A stretch of DNA of 64,000 nt from Erigeron canadensis (lineage: Eukaryota > Streptophyta > Magnoliopsida > Asterales > Asteraceae): the NCBI RefSeq assembly GCF_010389155.1, contig NC_057761.1, positions 12,278,501 to 12,342,500 on the forward strand, in the 5' to 3' direction. Shown in pieces: positions 1-11,097 of this stretch. The notes beneath the pieces were generated by a model. The model was not told where the DNA came from, did not search any database, and worked only from the letters and a program-made list of their open reading frames with translations. The number at the start of each line of letters is the position of its first letter. Within the stretch, counting starts at the first letter, position 1. A program made the translations under genes and the position numbers.

Positions 1-261
1 AAGTAACTTCACTTAATGACACCAAATATGGATTCAACACTATAGGGAATACATACCACCTCAACAAGCATTATTTAAAGGTAAACATTTATCAACACTT
101 TTAGTCACACTAAATGGAACACCTATCCATATTTATCCACATAAGCATATAATAATTAACACCATAATTATTCGCCTAAAATATACGGCTACCTAACGGT
201 AAGTCAACTTTGACTAACAGTCAAAGTCAACGTAATGAATAAAAGAATTCGGGATGTTACA
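1..261 (-). repeat. LTR fragment, gypsy-type, cut by window edge
   Basis: The segment ends in GGGATGTTACA, the reverse complement of the TGTAACATCCC that opens the gypsy LTRs at 24673, 31140 and (on the minus strand) 41289. It is therefore read as the beginning of a minus-strand LTR whose remainder lies left of the window. Just inside the end are GTCAACTTTGAC and GTCAAAGTCAAC, also seen near the ends of the related LTRs. No coding sequence. Confidence 0.6.
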
Positions 262-1112
262 GCTTGTGTCTTACGGGAGTATATCTGGACGTGGGTCACA
301 TAAGTTCGCAAATAATAATGTGGCATGAGTAACTTACTAGGTTACATGGTAACTGTCCTTGGCTAAAGTAATACGAAAGTGTTACAACCCAAAGGAAACT
401 TGAAGTACCGAGTGTTTAAGAGGACAAATATATCGGTAATCGTTGTTGGGTCACTGTTCATAACTAATAATAAGAGAATTATTTCTCACCCGCAGGCTTA
501 TGTAATTGCTAATCTGATCTAATCCGCAGAAACTTAAGATTTCTTGTAAATAAATAAAGTAGTTTAGTTTTTCTTTTCTTTATTTTAGTTTATTTCTTTT
601 TTTTATTTTTATTTTGTTTTTGTCACAAGTGTCAGTTTGTGTGTCAAACTAGTTCTTATTGCAAGAGAGATTAGGTAACCATCTGATGATTCCATAGGAA
701 GATATATGATTCTTAGTTAATTATATGAGGCTTGTTGCTTGTGGTATTTATGTTTATAAGATGGATTTTCTAATTAATAGATGAGTTGTTTAATTTTGAA
801 AATGAAATGATTTTGAAAATTGAAATGTCAAAATATTTGTGAATAAGTTTAAATATTTTTGAGATTTCAATTGTTTTTGGTTGATAAGTATGCTTGACAA
901 AGATTGGAATTGCCTTAGATTTTTGATTGCTAGGTTAAGATTTTGATTGTTTTGCATGCTTATGTTATTTTTGTTGATTTTGATGCATTGATGAAGTTTG
1001 TTAAGTGTGCAGGTTACAGATATCAAATTTCATTTGGATACCATGTTGAAACACGTCGGATCGGTTAAATCACGATCAATTTCCATGAGGAATGCATCAT
1101 TTCCAAATTATT
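262..1112. other. Non-coding retrotransposon-derived sequence
   Basis: No credible ORF. Positions 535-640 are extremely T-rich and resemble the T-rich leader after the PBS at 7195-7260. A splice-acceptor-like TGTGCAGG lies near 1006. I infer an LTR or leader relic of the element that continues at 1435, but no defined end is visible. Confidence 0.35.
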
Positions 1113-1434
1113 TGTTAGAAATCCAAAATAGTGATACATTGTAATTTAAGTTATAGGACTTACTTGTTGTTAAGTCATGAGATTGTGATTTCTAAGGTTA
1201 AGGGGCTAATTGTGATAATTAGCATAGTTGTTTAGATTAGCCTATAAATAGCCCTCATCAACTTAGAAATCATAACCTTTCATAACACACACATAACATT
1301 TTCATACTTTTACACCTTAATCACACACACTTAATCCCAATTGTCTCTCAAAACACACACAAACACCAAGAACACACACACTAACCAAACACCATTGTTG
1401 ATGTGAATTCGGTGATGAAAATCGTGTTATTACA
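1113..1434 (+). mobile_element. Solo Ty1/copia LTR (about 322 bp)
   Basis: It starts TGTTAGAAATCC and ends in TTATTACA. The same family forms the 3' LTR of the copia element at 7775-8090 (there reversed, starting TGTTAGAAATCC), and a relative starts at 62128 (TGTTAGAAATAT). A TATA-like CTATAAATAG lies at about 1241-1250, followed by a CA-rich stretch with many ACACAC runs. Flanks are TTATT (1108-1112) and TTATG (1435-1439), a 5-bp target duplication with one mismatch. No internal region or second LTR follows, so this looks like a solo LTR left by LTR-LTR recombination. Confidence 0.75.
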
Positions 1435-2545
1435 TTATGTTATCCTAAGACTTAGTGTAATAGGATGAGTTTGATTTATCAAGATCACAACCTAAGATTT
1501 TATCGTGATAGGTTGTCGATATGATAATTTGATGTATTTCTAATGCATTATACATTGAATATGTTTCTTTGTAAGTTTGCATTTGTTAAGTTGAACATCA
1601 ATGACGAAATGATTGATTTTATGTCAAGATTATAATGTAAGATTTATTTGGTACATTATTTTGATGACATGTTAGTTCGGATGATTTATACTACAGTTAC
1701 ATATTCGAGCAGATACAAGTTTTTGGTAACCAGTATCTTGAGGTTTATGTTTTTTGAAATTGTATAATTTTTCTATGTTAAGTTTTCTGGAAAAATTGAC
1801 GAAATTTGGTTAAGTGTGCAGCTCGTGTGTATTTTTATTATTTATTTAGGTTCATCTGTGCTGATGTCAGCATGCCTCGCGCTGACGTCAGTGTGAAGCC
1901 CATGAAGTTAGTCCTTCGGTCCGACCCACGAACTTAGAATATAAATATGGGTTTTAATCTTGGTTATTTTTTCTTAATCGAAAATTTAACCCTAAAAATT
2001 AACCACATGAACCTCTTCCTCGCACGCACTGTTTATCCGAACTTACTTTCGATCGATTTCATCACCTGTTTGTGTTAAACATCCAGATTTGTTGGTATAA
2101 TTACAATCTAGGATAGTTTATTGATGTTTTAACTATGGAAATTCATCGATTAGAAGTCGTTATGCTGCCCAAATTTTGACTTGTTCTTCGAGTGAACGAG
2201 TAACATGAATTTGATTGACTTTTAGATGTTCGATTTCTGATGATTTGGACGAAAATTGGACTTAAAATTGGATTAAGTAATGTTTATGTAACTTAGATCT
2301 AACAAAAGTTTGCTTTAACATGTTACAAATCAAGATTAATTGATGATTTTGTGTTATGGTTACTATTCACACGAACCCAATGAAGAACACGAGGCATATA
2401 GCCACTTCATGTTCATAATAATCAATGTTAAATTGATTTATGGGCATTAAATTTCTTAAAACAAGTTCAAGATTCATGATAGACGGGTTGTTGATTCGAT
2501 TTAACATGAATATGAAGATGTTATTGATGACTTTTGGGTACACGA
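1435..2545 (+). other. Non-coding LTR/leader-like sequence
   Basis: Continues the sequence interrupted by the solo LTR. It contains a promoter-like block at 1858-1947 and an AT-rich leader, but no convincing ORF. I infer the 5' part of the element whose ORFs begin at about 2697; no canonical PBS is visible. Confidence 0.35.
1858..1947 (+). promoter_or_regulatory. TGACGTCA box pair upstream of a TATA box
   Basis: Two related boxes occur, GTGCTGATGTCAGCA from 1858 and CTCGCGCTGACGTCAG from 1876 (perfect TGACGTCA core 1883-1890). TATAAATA follows at 1940-1947. TGACGTCA is a known plant bZIP (TGA/as-1-like) target. The same box family recurs at 2546-2610 and 6756-6810. Promoter function is inferred from the layout. 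Confidence 0.5.
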
Positions 2546-2610
2546 GGTGGAGCTTGTGCTGACATCATCACAAAGAGGTTTTAACCTCGTGCTGACATCA
2601 CCACGAAGTA
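2546..2610 (+). repeat. Two degenerate TGAC(A/G)TCA boxes before the ORF
   Basis: Two copies of a CTTGTGCTGACATCA / CTCGTGCTGACATCA box lie here, each followed by CACAAAG or CACGAAG, about 90 bp upstream of the splice-acceptor-like TTTGTGCAG that precedes the ATG at 2696. They belong to the box family of the LTR at 6468-7085. Confidence 0.5.
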
Positions 2611-2696
2611 AATCGTGGGACTTAGAAAATTTTGTAATTTTTATTTCTAACTTTTTATTTTCTTGTCGTTTTTTGTTTTGTTTTTGTGCAGGTATG

Positions 2697-5075
2697 GCAG
2701 GACAAGGTACAGGTGCTCAAGTGTTCGTTAAGGAACATAATGTTGCGATTGATCTCAGCATTACGCAGTCGGAATGCACACCAGAGTTTCACGGTGTCCT
2801 TCAGTATCTTGCACATTCTCGTATTCGTTTTGCATTGACCGAGAACCCTCTGTTAGTCATAGGTCTCATTCGATAGTTTTGGAATTCAGCTCGACCAGTG
2901 CAGATGGGTGATTACACTGTGATTCGCACTACGGTTGGAGAGCGTACTTTCTCGTTATCAGCTGGAGACTTAAGGACTATTCTTGACTTAGGTGATGTCG
3001 ATATAGAGCAAGGTCCGACAGATTTTACAGAGTCTTTCTGTGATGGTGCTCTTAGACGTATGGGTTATACTGGTGACATTACACACCCATATCGTAAGAA
3101 TCATCTTAGAGGCAAATGGAAGTTGCTTGCCTACTATCTTTTGAGGTCCATTAGTCATCGGAGTGTAGGCCATGATCAGATGAATATCTTCACCGCTTCA
3201 CAGATGGTTGCTTTAGTGTTGAATAAGCCTTACAGCTTTTCTCAGTAATTTTTGATAACTTTGTTAAGCAATTGAGATCTTTTCGAATCGACAAGAAGTT
3301 ATTTTTGTTTCCAAGATTTGTGATGATAATCATTCGGCATTTTGCAGCTGATTTACCTCAAGACGGTCCTACGTTTAATTTAGGTTATTTGATTCATAAA
3401 GTGTTTGTTGAAAGTATGAAACACTTGTCGGGTGCAAATGTTCCTGATGATGTTGATAATCCACCATTATTCGGACATTTGATTAATCCTAACTATGTTG
3501 CTCCTCGACAAGGTTGGGAAGATGATGTACCCGTTGCTGCTGCTGTTGATGATGCTCAGGCTTAAGAAGATCCTCAAGAAGAGCAAGTTGATCAGTTTGA
3601 GGGACTTAATGATGTTCCTTTATTTGCTGGAGATCTGGAGAATGATCCGGATATGGATGCTCTTATGCAGAATATTGATGATCCTGCAAATCTTGTGCCA
3701 CTAACTTCTAGAGTTGCTATTTCTACTACTGCTCCAGATGGTGATGATGTTGGTCCTTCTGAGCTACCAGTTACTGTTAATGCTGGTGATGACTCAGAAG
3801 AAGATGAAGAAGAGGTAGATAGACTACCAAAGAGAAGAAGAAGACAAAGAAAAGGAGTTGATGTTGTGGAGAGATTGCATACTCCTCAGCACTCTCAGTC
3901 TGTAGTTGATAGAGACTATGCTACCTATCAAGCTGCTATGGAGAGGTCTCATGCATTTTATTCTGATGCTACTCCATTAGTTGTTGATCTACGAGCTTCA
4001 ATTACTGATATTCCAGTTTCGGTGTCTACTACTTCTGCTAGTGTTGTTGTTGGAGAGAAAAGGTTGAGACCCAAGTTCATTATAAGGGGAAGTAGTTCTA
4101 GAGCTCAAGTTGTCACTGAGGCTACAACTGTTACGATTCCTACTGCTCCGGAGTCTACAGTTCGTCAAGAGCCAGAGCCGACACTTCCAGCTCCAAGGCC
4201 TTCTTCTACTCCTTCTCAGGCCACAGTTCCAGTTTTTACTGTCATGGGACGTCTGAGAATGCCTTTGGAAAGACCTCAGATGCCTCCCTCGGGAACTTTC
4301 AGTGCTCGTATGCCTTCATTTGAAGCTACGTTGCCACAACCTGCCTCTACATCTGATGTTGCTTATACTTCACGTCCAGTTTTGCTGTTCAAGTGCAGAT
4401 GAGTCGTTTGTTTTCTGAGAAGAAGATGTTTGAGATGCGGGTTATAGCTTTGGAGAGTAAGCTAAAGCTCCAAGCTGCTAAGCATCAAGAAGAGATGGAC
4501 TTAATGACAACTCTTGTTCATTTTCTTGGTTTTAGACTTGACCAATTCTTGGCTCAAGGGGGAGATAAGGATGGTTGAAAGGATGATGAACTAGCTAAGA
4601 AGACTGAGTTGCCAAGACAAACAGAGTCAGAGATTGCTAGTACAACTGGTGCTAGTACTTCTGGGACTCAAGATAAAGGAAAAGCAGTGGTGGTTGCTCC
4701 AGATGCAGATCCTGATGATGGTCCAAAGTAAACAGAAGATGAGGAAGATTCCAATTCAGGTAAATCCAATTCTCATTCTAAGAGTCCTGATTATCACAAT
4801 CCACGTAAAGTGAGATCATAGTAAGATAGAATAGAAAGGGAGATTCGAGAAAAGTTCGCGAATGATCCTCATAATCGTGTTGAAGAAGAATCGAAAGTAT
4901 GAGAAAATCTTAGCATAGAGATTGATCAAGCGAATATAGACCTTGATAGTGATCAATGGTCAAATTCAGATCGTCATTGGAGAGATAGAAGATGACTAAG
5001 GGTTTTAAATCGCATGTCGTTTGGCTCTGAAAAAGATGATTCTGATGATCCTGAAGATTCGGATTATGAACCTTA
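2697..5075 (+). pseudogene. Decayed retrotransposon ORF (plant transposon-protein family)
   Basis: The reading starts after an acceptor-like TTTTTGTGCAG with MAGQGTGAQVF and passes through LTENPLLV..IRQFWNSA, a strongly folded middle part, an acidic and Ser/Thr-rich region with a basic patch (PKRRRRQRK) and a Leu-rich coiled segment (4393-4578). The pattern 'xLxRQFWxxA ... L ... ILDLGD' resembles the plant family annotated as putative plant transposon protein / Athila ORF-1-like, and sometimes mis-named 'synaptobrevin, longin-like' in Asteraceae (from memory, no search). It is broken by an amber stop at 2874-2876, a frameshift at about 3246-3254, a TAA at 3563, a frameshift near 4393 and several later stops. 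Its position before an ORF, PPT and LTR suggests an extra ORF at the 3' side of an Athila/Tat-type element. Confidence 0.6.
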
Positions 5076-5280
5076 ATGTCAATGATTTATGTACTTTAGA
5101 TGATAATTATAATATTATTTGTGTTAAGTTAAAATAGATTAAGATTATAAAATAAATATTAATGTAATTGTTACATTATATTTATGATATAGTATTATTT
5201 ATTTTAATTCGTTTTATGTATTTTTACTAATTATTTATTATGTCTTGACTTATATGTTTTATGTTCTTTGTCTTTGTATA

Positions 5281-6413
5281 TTTGAACTATTAAATTGCAG
5301 ATAAGATCCAAATAGGTGCATTGGACGATCTTGATGTTGTTGATGATGATTTAGATAGTATCAATGATGAAGATCTAAAAGAAGGATAATTTATTTCTTC
5401 AGAAGCTGATAGAAAAAGGTTACTTGACGTACCTTATGACTTTGATCGTGTCTTCAATGAAGATGGAGTCTTTCAAGTTGAACCGATAGCTGAAGAAGAA
5501 CATCTCGAACTTAATCCGATCAGACATAGTCCAGATGATCCAAGTAATACTGCAAAGTTGATGTTCAAGGTTTTTGCAAAGATTATAGATAATAAAGGAC
5601 ATGAAAACTTTGTTGAACTATCCTGGAAGATTTAATATTCCTCCGATGCAGCAAGACCCTGAGTTTATTCTTGATCGAAGGGTTCCAGTGGTTTTAACTC
5701 GTGTTGGTTTTCATATAGGTGGATATTTGAAACCATCAGTCTTTTGGGAATTTATCTCAGACAAGGATGCACCTAAGTATTTCTCTGTGATACAACGTTG
5801 GTTCTACGATCATAGAATCGAGTTATTTGTTATCAAGAGAAAAGTAGGATGCCAGTACATGAGTCCAAGACATTTTCACTCTCTTAGTGATTCTGATATG
5901 ATAGATTTAGGAAGATGATGGTTCGTTAATCTTCAGAGAAATGGACTTGCAGCTTTCTATTGGGGAAGATTCCGAAGAGAAAGAATTTGGAATTTTAGTA
6001 ATACAGGTTTGAAGCCAGAAGATAGGTTGATTAAACCTACGCCAAAGAAGAAGATTAAGAATCCAGATGGCAGATTTCGGTTTGTCTAGAGAAAGATTAA
6101 ATGTGTTGAAAGAGTTCCTACTATCAAATGGAATCAAGGTGTGCTAACAACAATGACATATTGGCAGATAGATATCAAGTCAGGCGAAGCACAAATGTTT
6201 GTTGATAACTCAAAGGAACAGATGTTGCTACGCATCTATGATCCAATGCAAGTAGTCAATTTGTCAAGAGGTGATCAGAGAAGACTCTTAGATACACCTT
6301 GTATAGCTGTGAGATTTTGGAGAGTTGAAGAAAGACGCTATCACAATATTCTTGCTTTTTGTTTAGCTGAAAGAATACATGCGAATAGCATAAGACTTTT
6401 GTTTAATGTATAG
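5281..6413 (+). pseudogene. Second decayed ORF of the same element
   Basis: Opens after an acceptor-like TTAAATTGCAG (about 5290) with an Asp/Glu-rich segment, then a frameshift near 5600 and a continuous, non-repetitive folded-looking protein (5601-6413) rich in Trp, Phe and Arg. TGA at 5917 and TAG at 6088 interrupt it. I do not recognise the domain. It ends about 45 bp before the polypurine tract at 6457, so it is the last coding part of the internal region. No protease, RT or integrase motif is seen in it. Confidence 0.5.
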
Positions 6414-6456
6414 CTTTGAAGTTCAAAGACTTTAAGGAAATCTAGTTGCAACTGTC

Positions 6457-6465
6457 AAGGGGGAG
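6457..6465 (+). other. Polypurine tract
   Basis: AAGGGGGAG lies 2 nt before TGTAATTG, the start of the LTR at 6468. A purine run abutting an LTR start is the plus-strand primer of LTR retrotransposons, so the LTR serves as a 3' LTR for the ORFs at 2697-6413. Confidence 0.7.
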
Positions 6466-6467
6466 TC

Positions 6468-7085
6468 TGTAATTGTAGATTTGTGTGACAATAGCAACAT
6501 AGATTTGATTATCGTTTATGTTTTAGGAATTATGTTTGTAATCACCTAAATAAGAACTTATGTTGGTATTTAATGATTATGTTTGAACTTCAATATTTTA
6601 TCTGTTTTTGTTTTATATTGTGTTTGTGTGTTATATATTGTTTTGCAGGTACAAGAACATGGAACCATGGTTTATAAGTGTTGTAAAATACTTAAACGAT
6701 GGTTGGATATAATGTACATGTCAAACAAAGTCAACAAAGAACCAAAGGGACGATCCTCGTGCTGACGTCATCAGTATGTAGGATTACCCTCGTCCTAACG
6801 TCAGCACGAGGTTGATTGGTTAATTATCATTTGGGCTTAATTACTTCGATTAAGGCCTAAGCCCACACGAACCAAAACCCTACTAGTATAAATACAAAGC
6901 TAATTTACGAAAATTAGTAATCTTCAATTTACGAATTGCATTGAATCGTTGCTTGTGAGTACTCATACACGAATTACTACTTCGTGTAAGGCAATAACAA
7001 TCTGGTTATATCAAGAGGATTCCGCACTCTTGACATAACGAATCGCCTCTTATTAAGATCCACGCAACCATAGGCACTTACATCA
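6468..7085 (+). mobile_element. LTR between a PPT and a PBS
   Basis: Begins TGTAATTGTAG after the PPT and ends ...TTACATCA six nt before a PBS. Inside are an acceptor-like TGTTTTGCAGG (about 6640), two TGACGTCA-type boxes (6756-6810) and TATAAATA (6887-6894). An LTR with a PPT on one side and a PBS on the other implies two element bodies sharing one LTR, as in tandem LTR-body-LTR-body arrays; the partner LTRs are not identified. Confidence 0.7.
6756..6894 (+). promoter_or_regulatory. LTR promoter: palindromic TGACGTCA boxes and TATA box
   Basis: Box 1 (6756-6777) reads CTCGTGCTGACGTCATCAG; box 2 (6789-6810) reads CTCGTCCTAACG then TCAGCACGAG. Both derive from one 22-bp palindrome and start 33 bp apart. 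TATAAATA follows at 6887-6894, 77 bp after box 2. TGACGTCA is a bZIP (TGA/CREB-like) core; control by TGA factors is an inference. Confidence 0.6.
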
Positions 7086-7091
7086 AGTTTT

Positions 7092-7109
7092 TGGCGCCGC
7101 TGCTGGGGA
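7092..7109 (+). other. Primer-binding site, tRNA-Asp type
   Basis: TGGCGCCGCTGCTGGGGA lies six nt after the LTR. It is close to the TGGCGCCGTTGCCGGGGA-type PBS known from Athila/Tat plant gypsy elements, with two substitutions. Confidence 0.8.
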
Positions 7110-7526
7110 CTTTTGTGTAAGTAGTTGTTCAATTTTGTGATTCGGTCCTTTCTCACTTTTGAGGAAGTTAATTGCCTTCTTAGATTAGTGCAATTTAGTG
7201 TTAATTTTTTTTATTATTATTTAGTTCTAGTCCATTTTATTGTTTAGTTTTTCTTTTCCATTTGTGCTTTTCACGTGGTGTGTAGTATTAGCGTCATCCA
7301 TGGCAGATCAAGACTATGAGTTGGAGGCAGAATATCCGGACGAGATTTGGTACATTAAGCAATTGCCCAACGAAACTTGGTATTAAGCATGGTTGAGGAT
7401 GAGATACGTAGTTGATAAGTTAACCACGAACAACGTTTTTGTTGCTGAACTTGTTAACATATATTTGTGTGGGCTAGATAACGAATCATACGAAATTCTA
7501 GATGAGGAATTAGTAGGGATGAATAC

Positions 7527-7774
7527 TGTAACACCCCACCATTGGCGGAAACATGAGGTGTCATGAAAAGTATAGCACGATATGGAATTACGTAGATACT
7601 GCTAAATGAATTAGAATATAATAAATATATTCCTAAAAACATGAGTTCAAAGTCAAAACAATGCTAAAATAGCTTATTACAACCAAGTCCATAAAGAAAT
7701 AATCCAAGGCATGTAGCCTTAAAGTCTGACAATAAATAAAGGAGCACTAATCTCCGAAGTTCAAGCCTAGCATA
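7527..7774 (-). repeat. Gypsy 3' LTR remnant
   Basis: Near-identical to 21610-21860, the inner end of the 5' LTR, up to ...GCCTAGCATA. It then stops exactly where the copia LTR begins (TGATATAACACG at 7775). The rest of the LTR is missing. Confidence 0.88.
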
Positions 7775-8090
7775 TGATATAACACGATTTCTTCTCTGGA
7801 TTCGATCTCAACAATGGCGGATCAAGTTTGTGTGTTCTTGGTGTGTTTAGTGTGTGTGATTTCTATAGAGAGAGAGAGGAACGGATCTTGTATTAAGTAT
7901 GTGTAAAAATGTGTTGGTTGTTAAAGGTTATGATTTCTAAGGTGTTAAGGGACTATTTATACTTCAACTATACAATTAGGCTAATTAACACTCTTAGTCC
8001 CTAAACCTTAGAAATCATTTCACCATGTTTAACTAAAAATAAGTCCACTAACTTAAATTACTATTTATCACTATTTTTGGATTTCTAACA
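7775..8090 (-). repeat. Copia 3' LTR with adjacent PPT
   Basis: 316 bp, read on the minus strand from TGTTAGAAATCC to GTGTTATATCA. The PPT AAGAGGGAGAA sits directly before it (plus 8091-8101). The same family is found at 1113-1434. The left flank GCATA (7770-7774) would be the target duplication; its partner was deleted. Confidence 0.85.
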
Positions 8091-11000
8091 TTCTCCCTCT
8101 TAGTGATATATTGTAATGAATGAAGTACGTGTTATTTTGTCTTGTAGGAATGAAGTTGATGAGCCTGGTGGTGAAGACAATTTGGTGTGATGAAACAAGT
8201 CTTCAAAGCTTTCTCATCGTCTTTGGAGAGCTTGAATCAATCTTGGTCTTGGACTTCTCAAAGTTAAAACATGACGAAATTCTCAATGTTCTTTTTGAAC
8301 AGAGAATAAGATGAATGAGTCTTAGAGACTTTGAAAATTGTTGAACCATGAATCAGAGTTGTCTGTTGAAGTGCAGAAGGTATAAATTTAGCTTTGGTTC
8401 TTCAATCTTCGATTCTTGAATGAAAATTTGTTTTCTTGGAATGAAGTATCAAAAACTTGTACTCTCCCCCTTGATATATGCATTGGAGCTTCTTTGATCA
8501 AGTTATTATTGTATGACTTTGAAGATCTTGAATAAAATATGTTGATGAAGACTCTTTTGAAGCTTTACTTCTTTGTCTTGAATCTTCCAAACAATCTTTC
8601 AACTTTTTGTAGCTTTGATCTTTGTCATTTTGACTTAAACACTTTGGAGAGTAAACTTTTGAACAAAACTTGAATAAATTTCTTATGAAAAATCATGCTC
8701 CCCCTCAATTCATGAGTGTAAGCATTTTGAAGCATTTTTGGACATCATATCCATATCTTTGTAATTATCTTTTTCAAGTCAAGAACTCAATTCTGAAAAT
8801 GAACAACTCAAATCTGAAAATCTGAGCTCAATTGACTGAAATTCCATTAATTGCAAGTTTTCCCATCAATCCCATACACTAAATATTCTCTCTTATCTTT
8901 TATCCGTAACCTCCATACACTCACTACAACCTTCTTACTAACTCCATGTTTGCACAAATCTAGCTCAAAATTTTTCTTTCTCAATCAATCATAATCTTTC
9001 TCATAATGACAAAGTTGGGAACCAATGTCATTATGCAAACATTGATTGATAAAATACGAAAAGAAATATCACAAACTAAAACTAGATTTGCATGGAGAAA
9101 TATCAAACATCAACACATCAACCCAAACCAATAGTCCCAACCCAAAGAATCCTAAGGGTAACTAAAATGTAAGGCTGAAGTTGTTGGTACAACGTTATAG
9201 AATGGTGTTGGTGGTTTTTGTGTTTGTGAGATGAGAAATGAAAAACCGGATAAGGATGATCCATTAACATGTTCAAAAATCAAAAGGATTAATGAAATGA
9301 CCGATAGAAATGTATGACATTTTTCGGATTTCCTATGTATCATTGAAATATGCACAAAGCAAATTTTCTAACATAGTTCGGTCTTGTAGCTTTTCAACTA
9401 CGATATTGCTTCAAAGAATATAAATCATGGTCAGTGTCACCTAAGGCGTTCGATAACCACAATCTATTATCCTTAAAGACTTTTAGGTAACATCTGAGGT
9501 CACTGATAGACTTCTCGTTTACTCAAAGATTACATTCGTGCAATTATGAGACCTACGTTCAACGTTGGAAAAGATATTAACATTGGTAGGATTTCCATTT
9601 GATCATCGTGGAATATCAATTAAGATATCACTACACATGTTCCGGCTATATCACATAGATAAGCAAAAATATCACAAAGATATGACTCGAACGTGTCTTA
9701 AGAAATGAAAAATGATCAAATGAATGATCAAGCACGATAGTTCTAGATACAATGTGATCAAATGAAGTCGGGGACTGGAGCAGAATGTCTCCCTTTTTCA
9801 ATATCAACATCTTCCAAATGAAGAGTCAATAGAAATGTGAAAAATCTCCGTGAGAAGTGAAACAAGTATTTGTTAAGAAACACTTGAGTGGTTAGGTAAA
9901 GATGTGCATCGCTTCACTGGGTCCATGAAGTCTTTATCAAGATATCAACAAATGACATCCGATAGAAATGTGTTGTACCCGGCGATTTGAGAGTTTTAGG
10001 GAAGGGTATCACTTCTTTTAACCCTTTTCTCACAACATATCACCATAACCTCTCACTTTTCGACTTTACTCCCTCCATCCTATTTGCACGAAACCATCAT
10101 CACTCAAAATACCCTTACAATCTAAAGAAAGAATTGAATAGTCATGGGTTAGAACTTATCGGTGATGATGAAGTTCATGGAGTGAATGAATCTCTCAAGT
10201 GGAAACTAAACACCGAACTTCAATTGATGAGAATCATTTGAAAATCATCAAATGTGTGTATGAAAATGATTTGAAAACACATTTGAAGTTTTTGAAAAAT
10301 TTGAAATCACAAAACTCCCCCTTAATCTATGCAAAGGTAGATCAAAAATGTTTTTCATAGAAAGGTAGAGCAAAAATTGATTTTTGTGAAATCAAAAAGA
10401 GTAAAATCTTTGTTGTGATATATACAGAAAAATTTGAGAGTCTAAAAGTGAACAAGATTTTAAAAAAATATAAATTTTTGCTTCAACAACAATGTTCATA
10501 GTAAGACTACTAGGGAGTACACAAAGGCGTTCAATCCTTCGCATCTTACATCAACAAGTTTGATGCAAAATAAAACGGTTAAGCACAAATTTAACTCAAT
10601 CAATTGTTCAAGATGAGACAACTAGGGAGTACACAAAGGCGTTCAATCCTTCGCTTCTCACATCAACAATTGGGAGTTACAAAATCTTTTGACATGAAAA
10701 ATAATTCTTGGCAATGATCTTAAAAAGGCATGAATCATGGAGATTTGAAGTTTGTTAGTGTTCGAAATTTTTTTGTCCATGTTTGTGCATTTTCTACACA
10801 GTTTAGCCTTTTTGAGATAGCTAAAACAATGAAGTACGGGTTATACACAGAGTATGTATAAGCCATAAAGTAATAAATAAATCGTTTAAGCACGGGTTAC
10901 ATACAGAGTATATGTAAACCACAAAGATATAAATAAAACTATGAAGCCCGGGTTACATACATAGCATATATAAGCCACATTAATAAAATAAAGAAAATCT

Positions 11001-11097
11001 TTTTGGAATTTTTCAAAATTTTCTATTTTTGTATTTTGTTTTTGTCTTTTCAAATTTTGTATTTTGTTTTTCAAGAATGTATCAAGAATAAAATAAG
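8091..11097 (-). other. Copia 3' non-coding region
   Basis: About 3 kb between the RNase H stop (11098) and the PPT. The derivative at 59.4-62.1 kb carries a diverged, reversed version, so it is a regular part of this family. It contains two copies of GGGAGTACACAAAGGCGTTC (10512 and 10626 regions), a 56-bp triplicate (10836-11003) and several CTCCCCC tracts (plus 8463, 8698, 10315), which are additional purine runs on the minus strand. No ORF can be supported. Confidence 0.65.
10836..11003 (-). repeat. Three 56-bp repeats, each with an inverted repeat
   Basis: Units begin at 10836, 10892 and 10948 (ACGGG, ACGGG, CCGGG). Each contains a hairpin-capable pair such as GGTTACATAC...GTATATGTAAACC with CAGAG in the loop region. 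They lie about 100-260 nt after the pol stop codon in the copia transcript. Confidence 0.7.

Noticed and set aside
2697..4578. Host gene of the synaptobrevin/longin type
   Set aside because: The naming is a known mis-annotation of this retrotransposon ORF family; there is no longin or SNARE motif, and the ORF is broken and sits before a PPT and LTR.
9987..10241. 84-codon plus-strand ORF
   Set aside because: Antisense to the copia 3' non-coding region; the homologous block near 60 kb does not preserve it as an obvious ORF of matching sequence and length.
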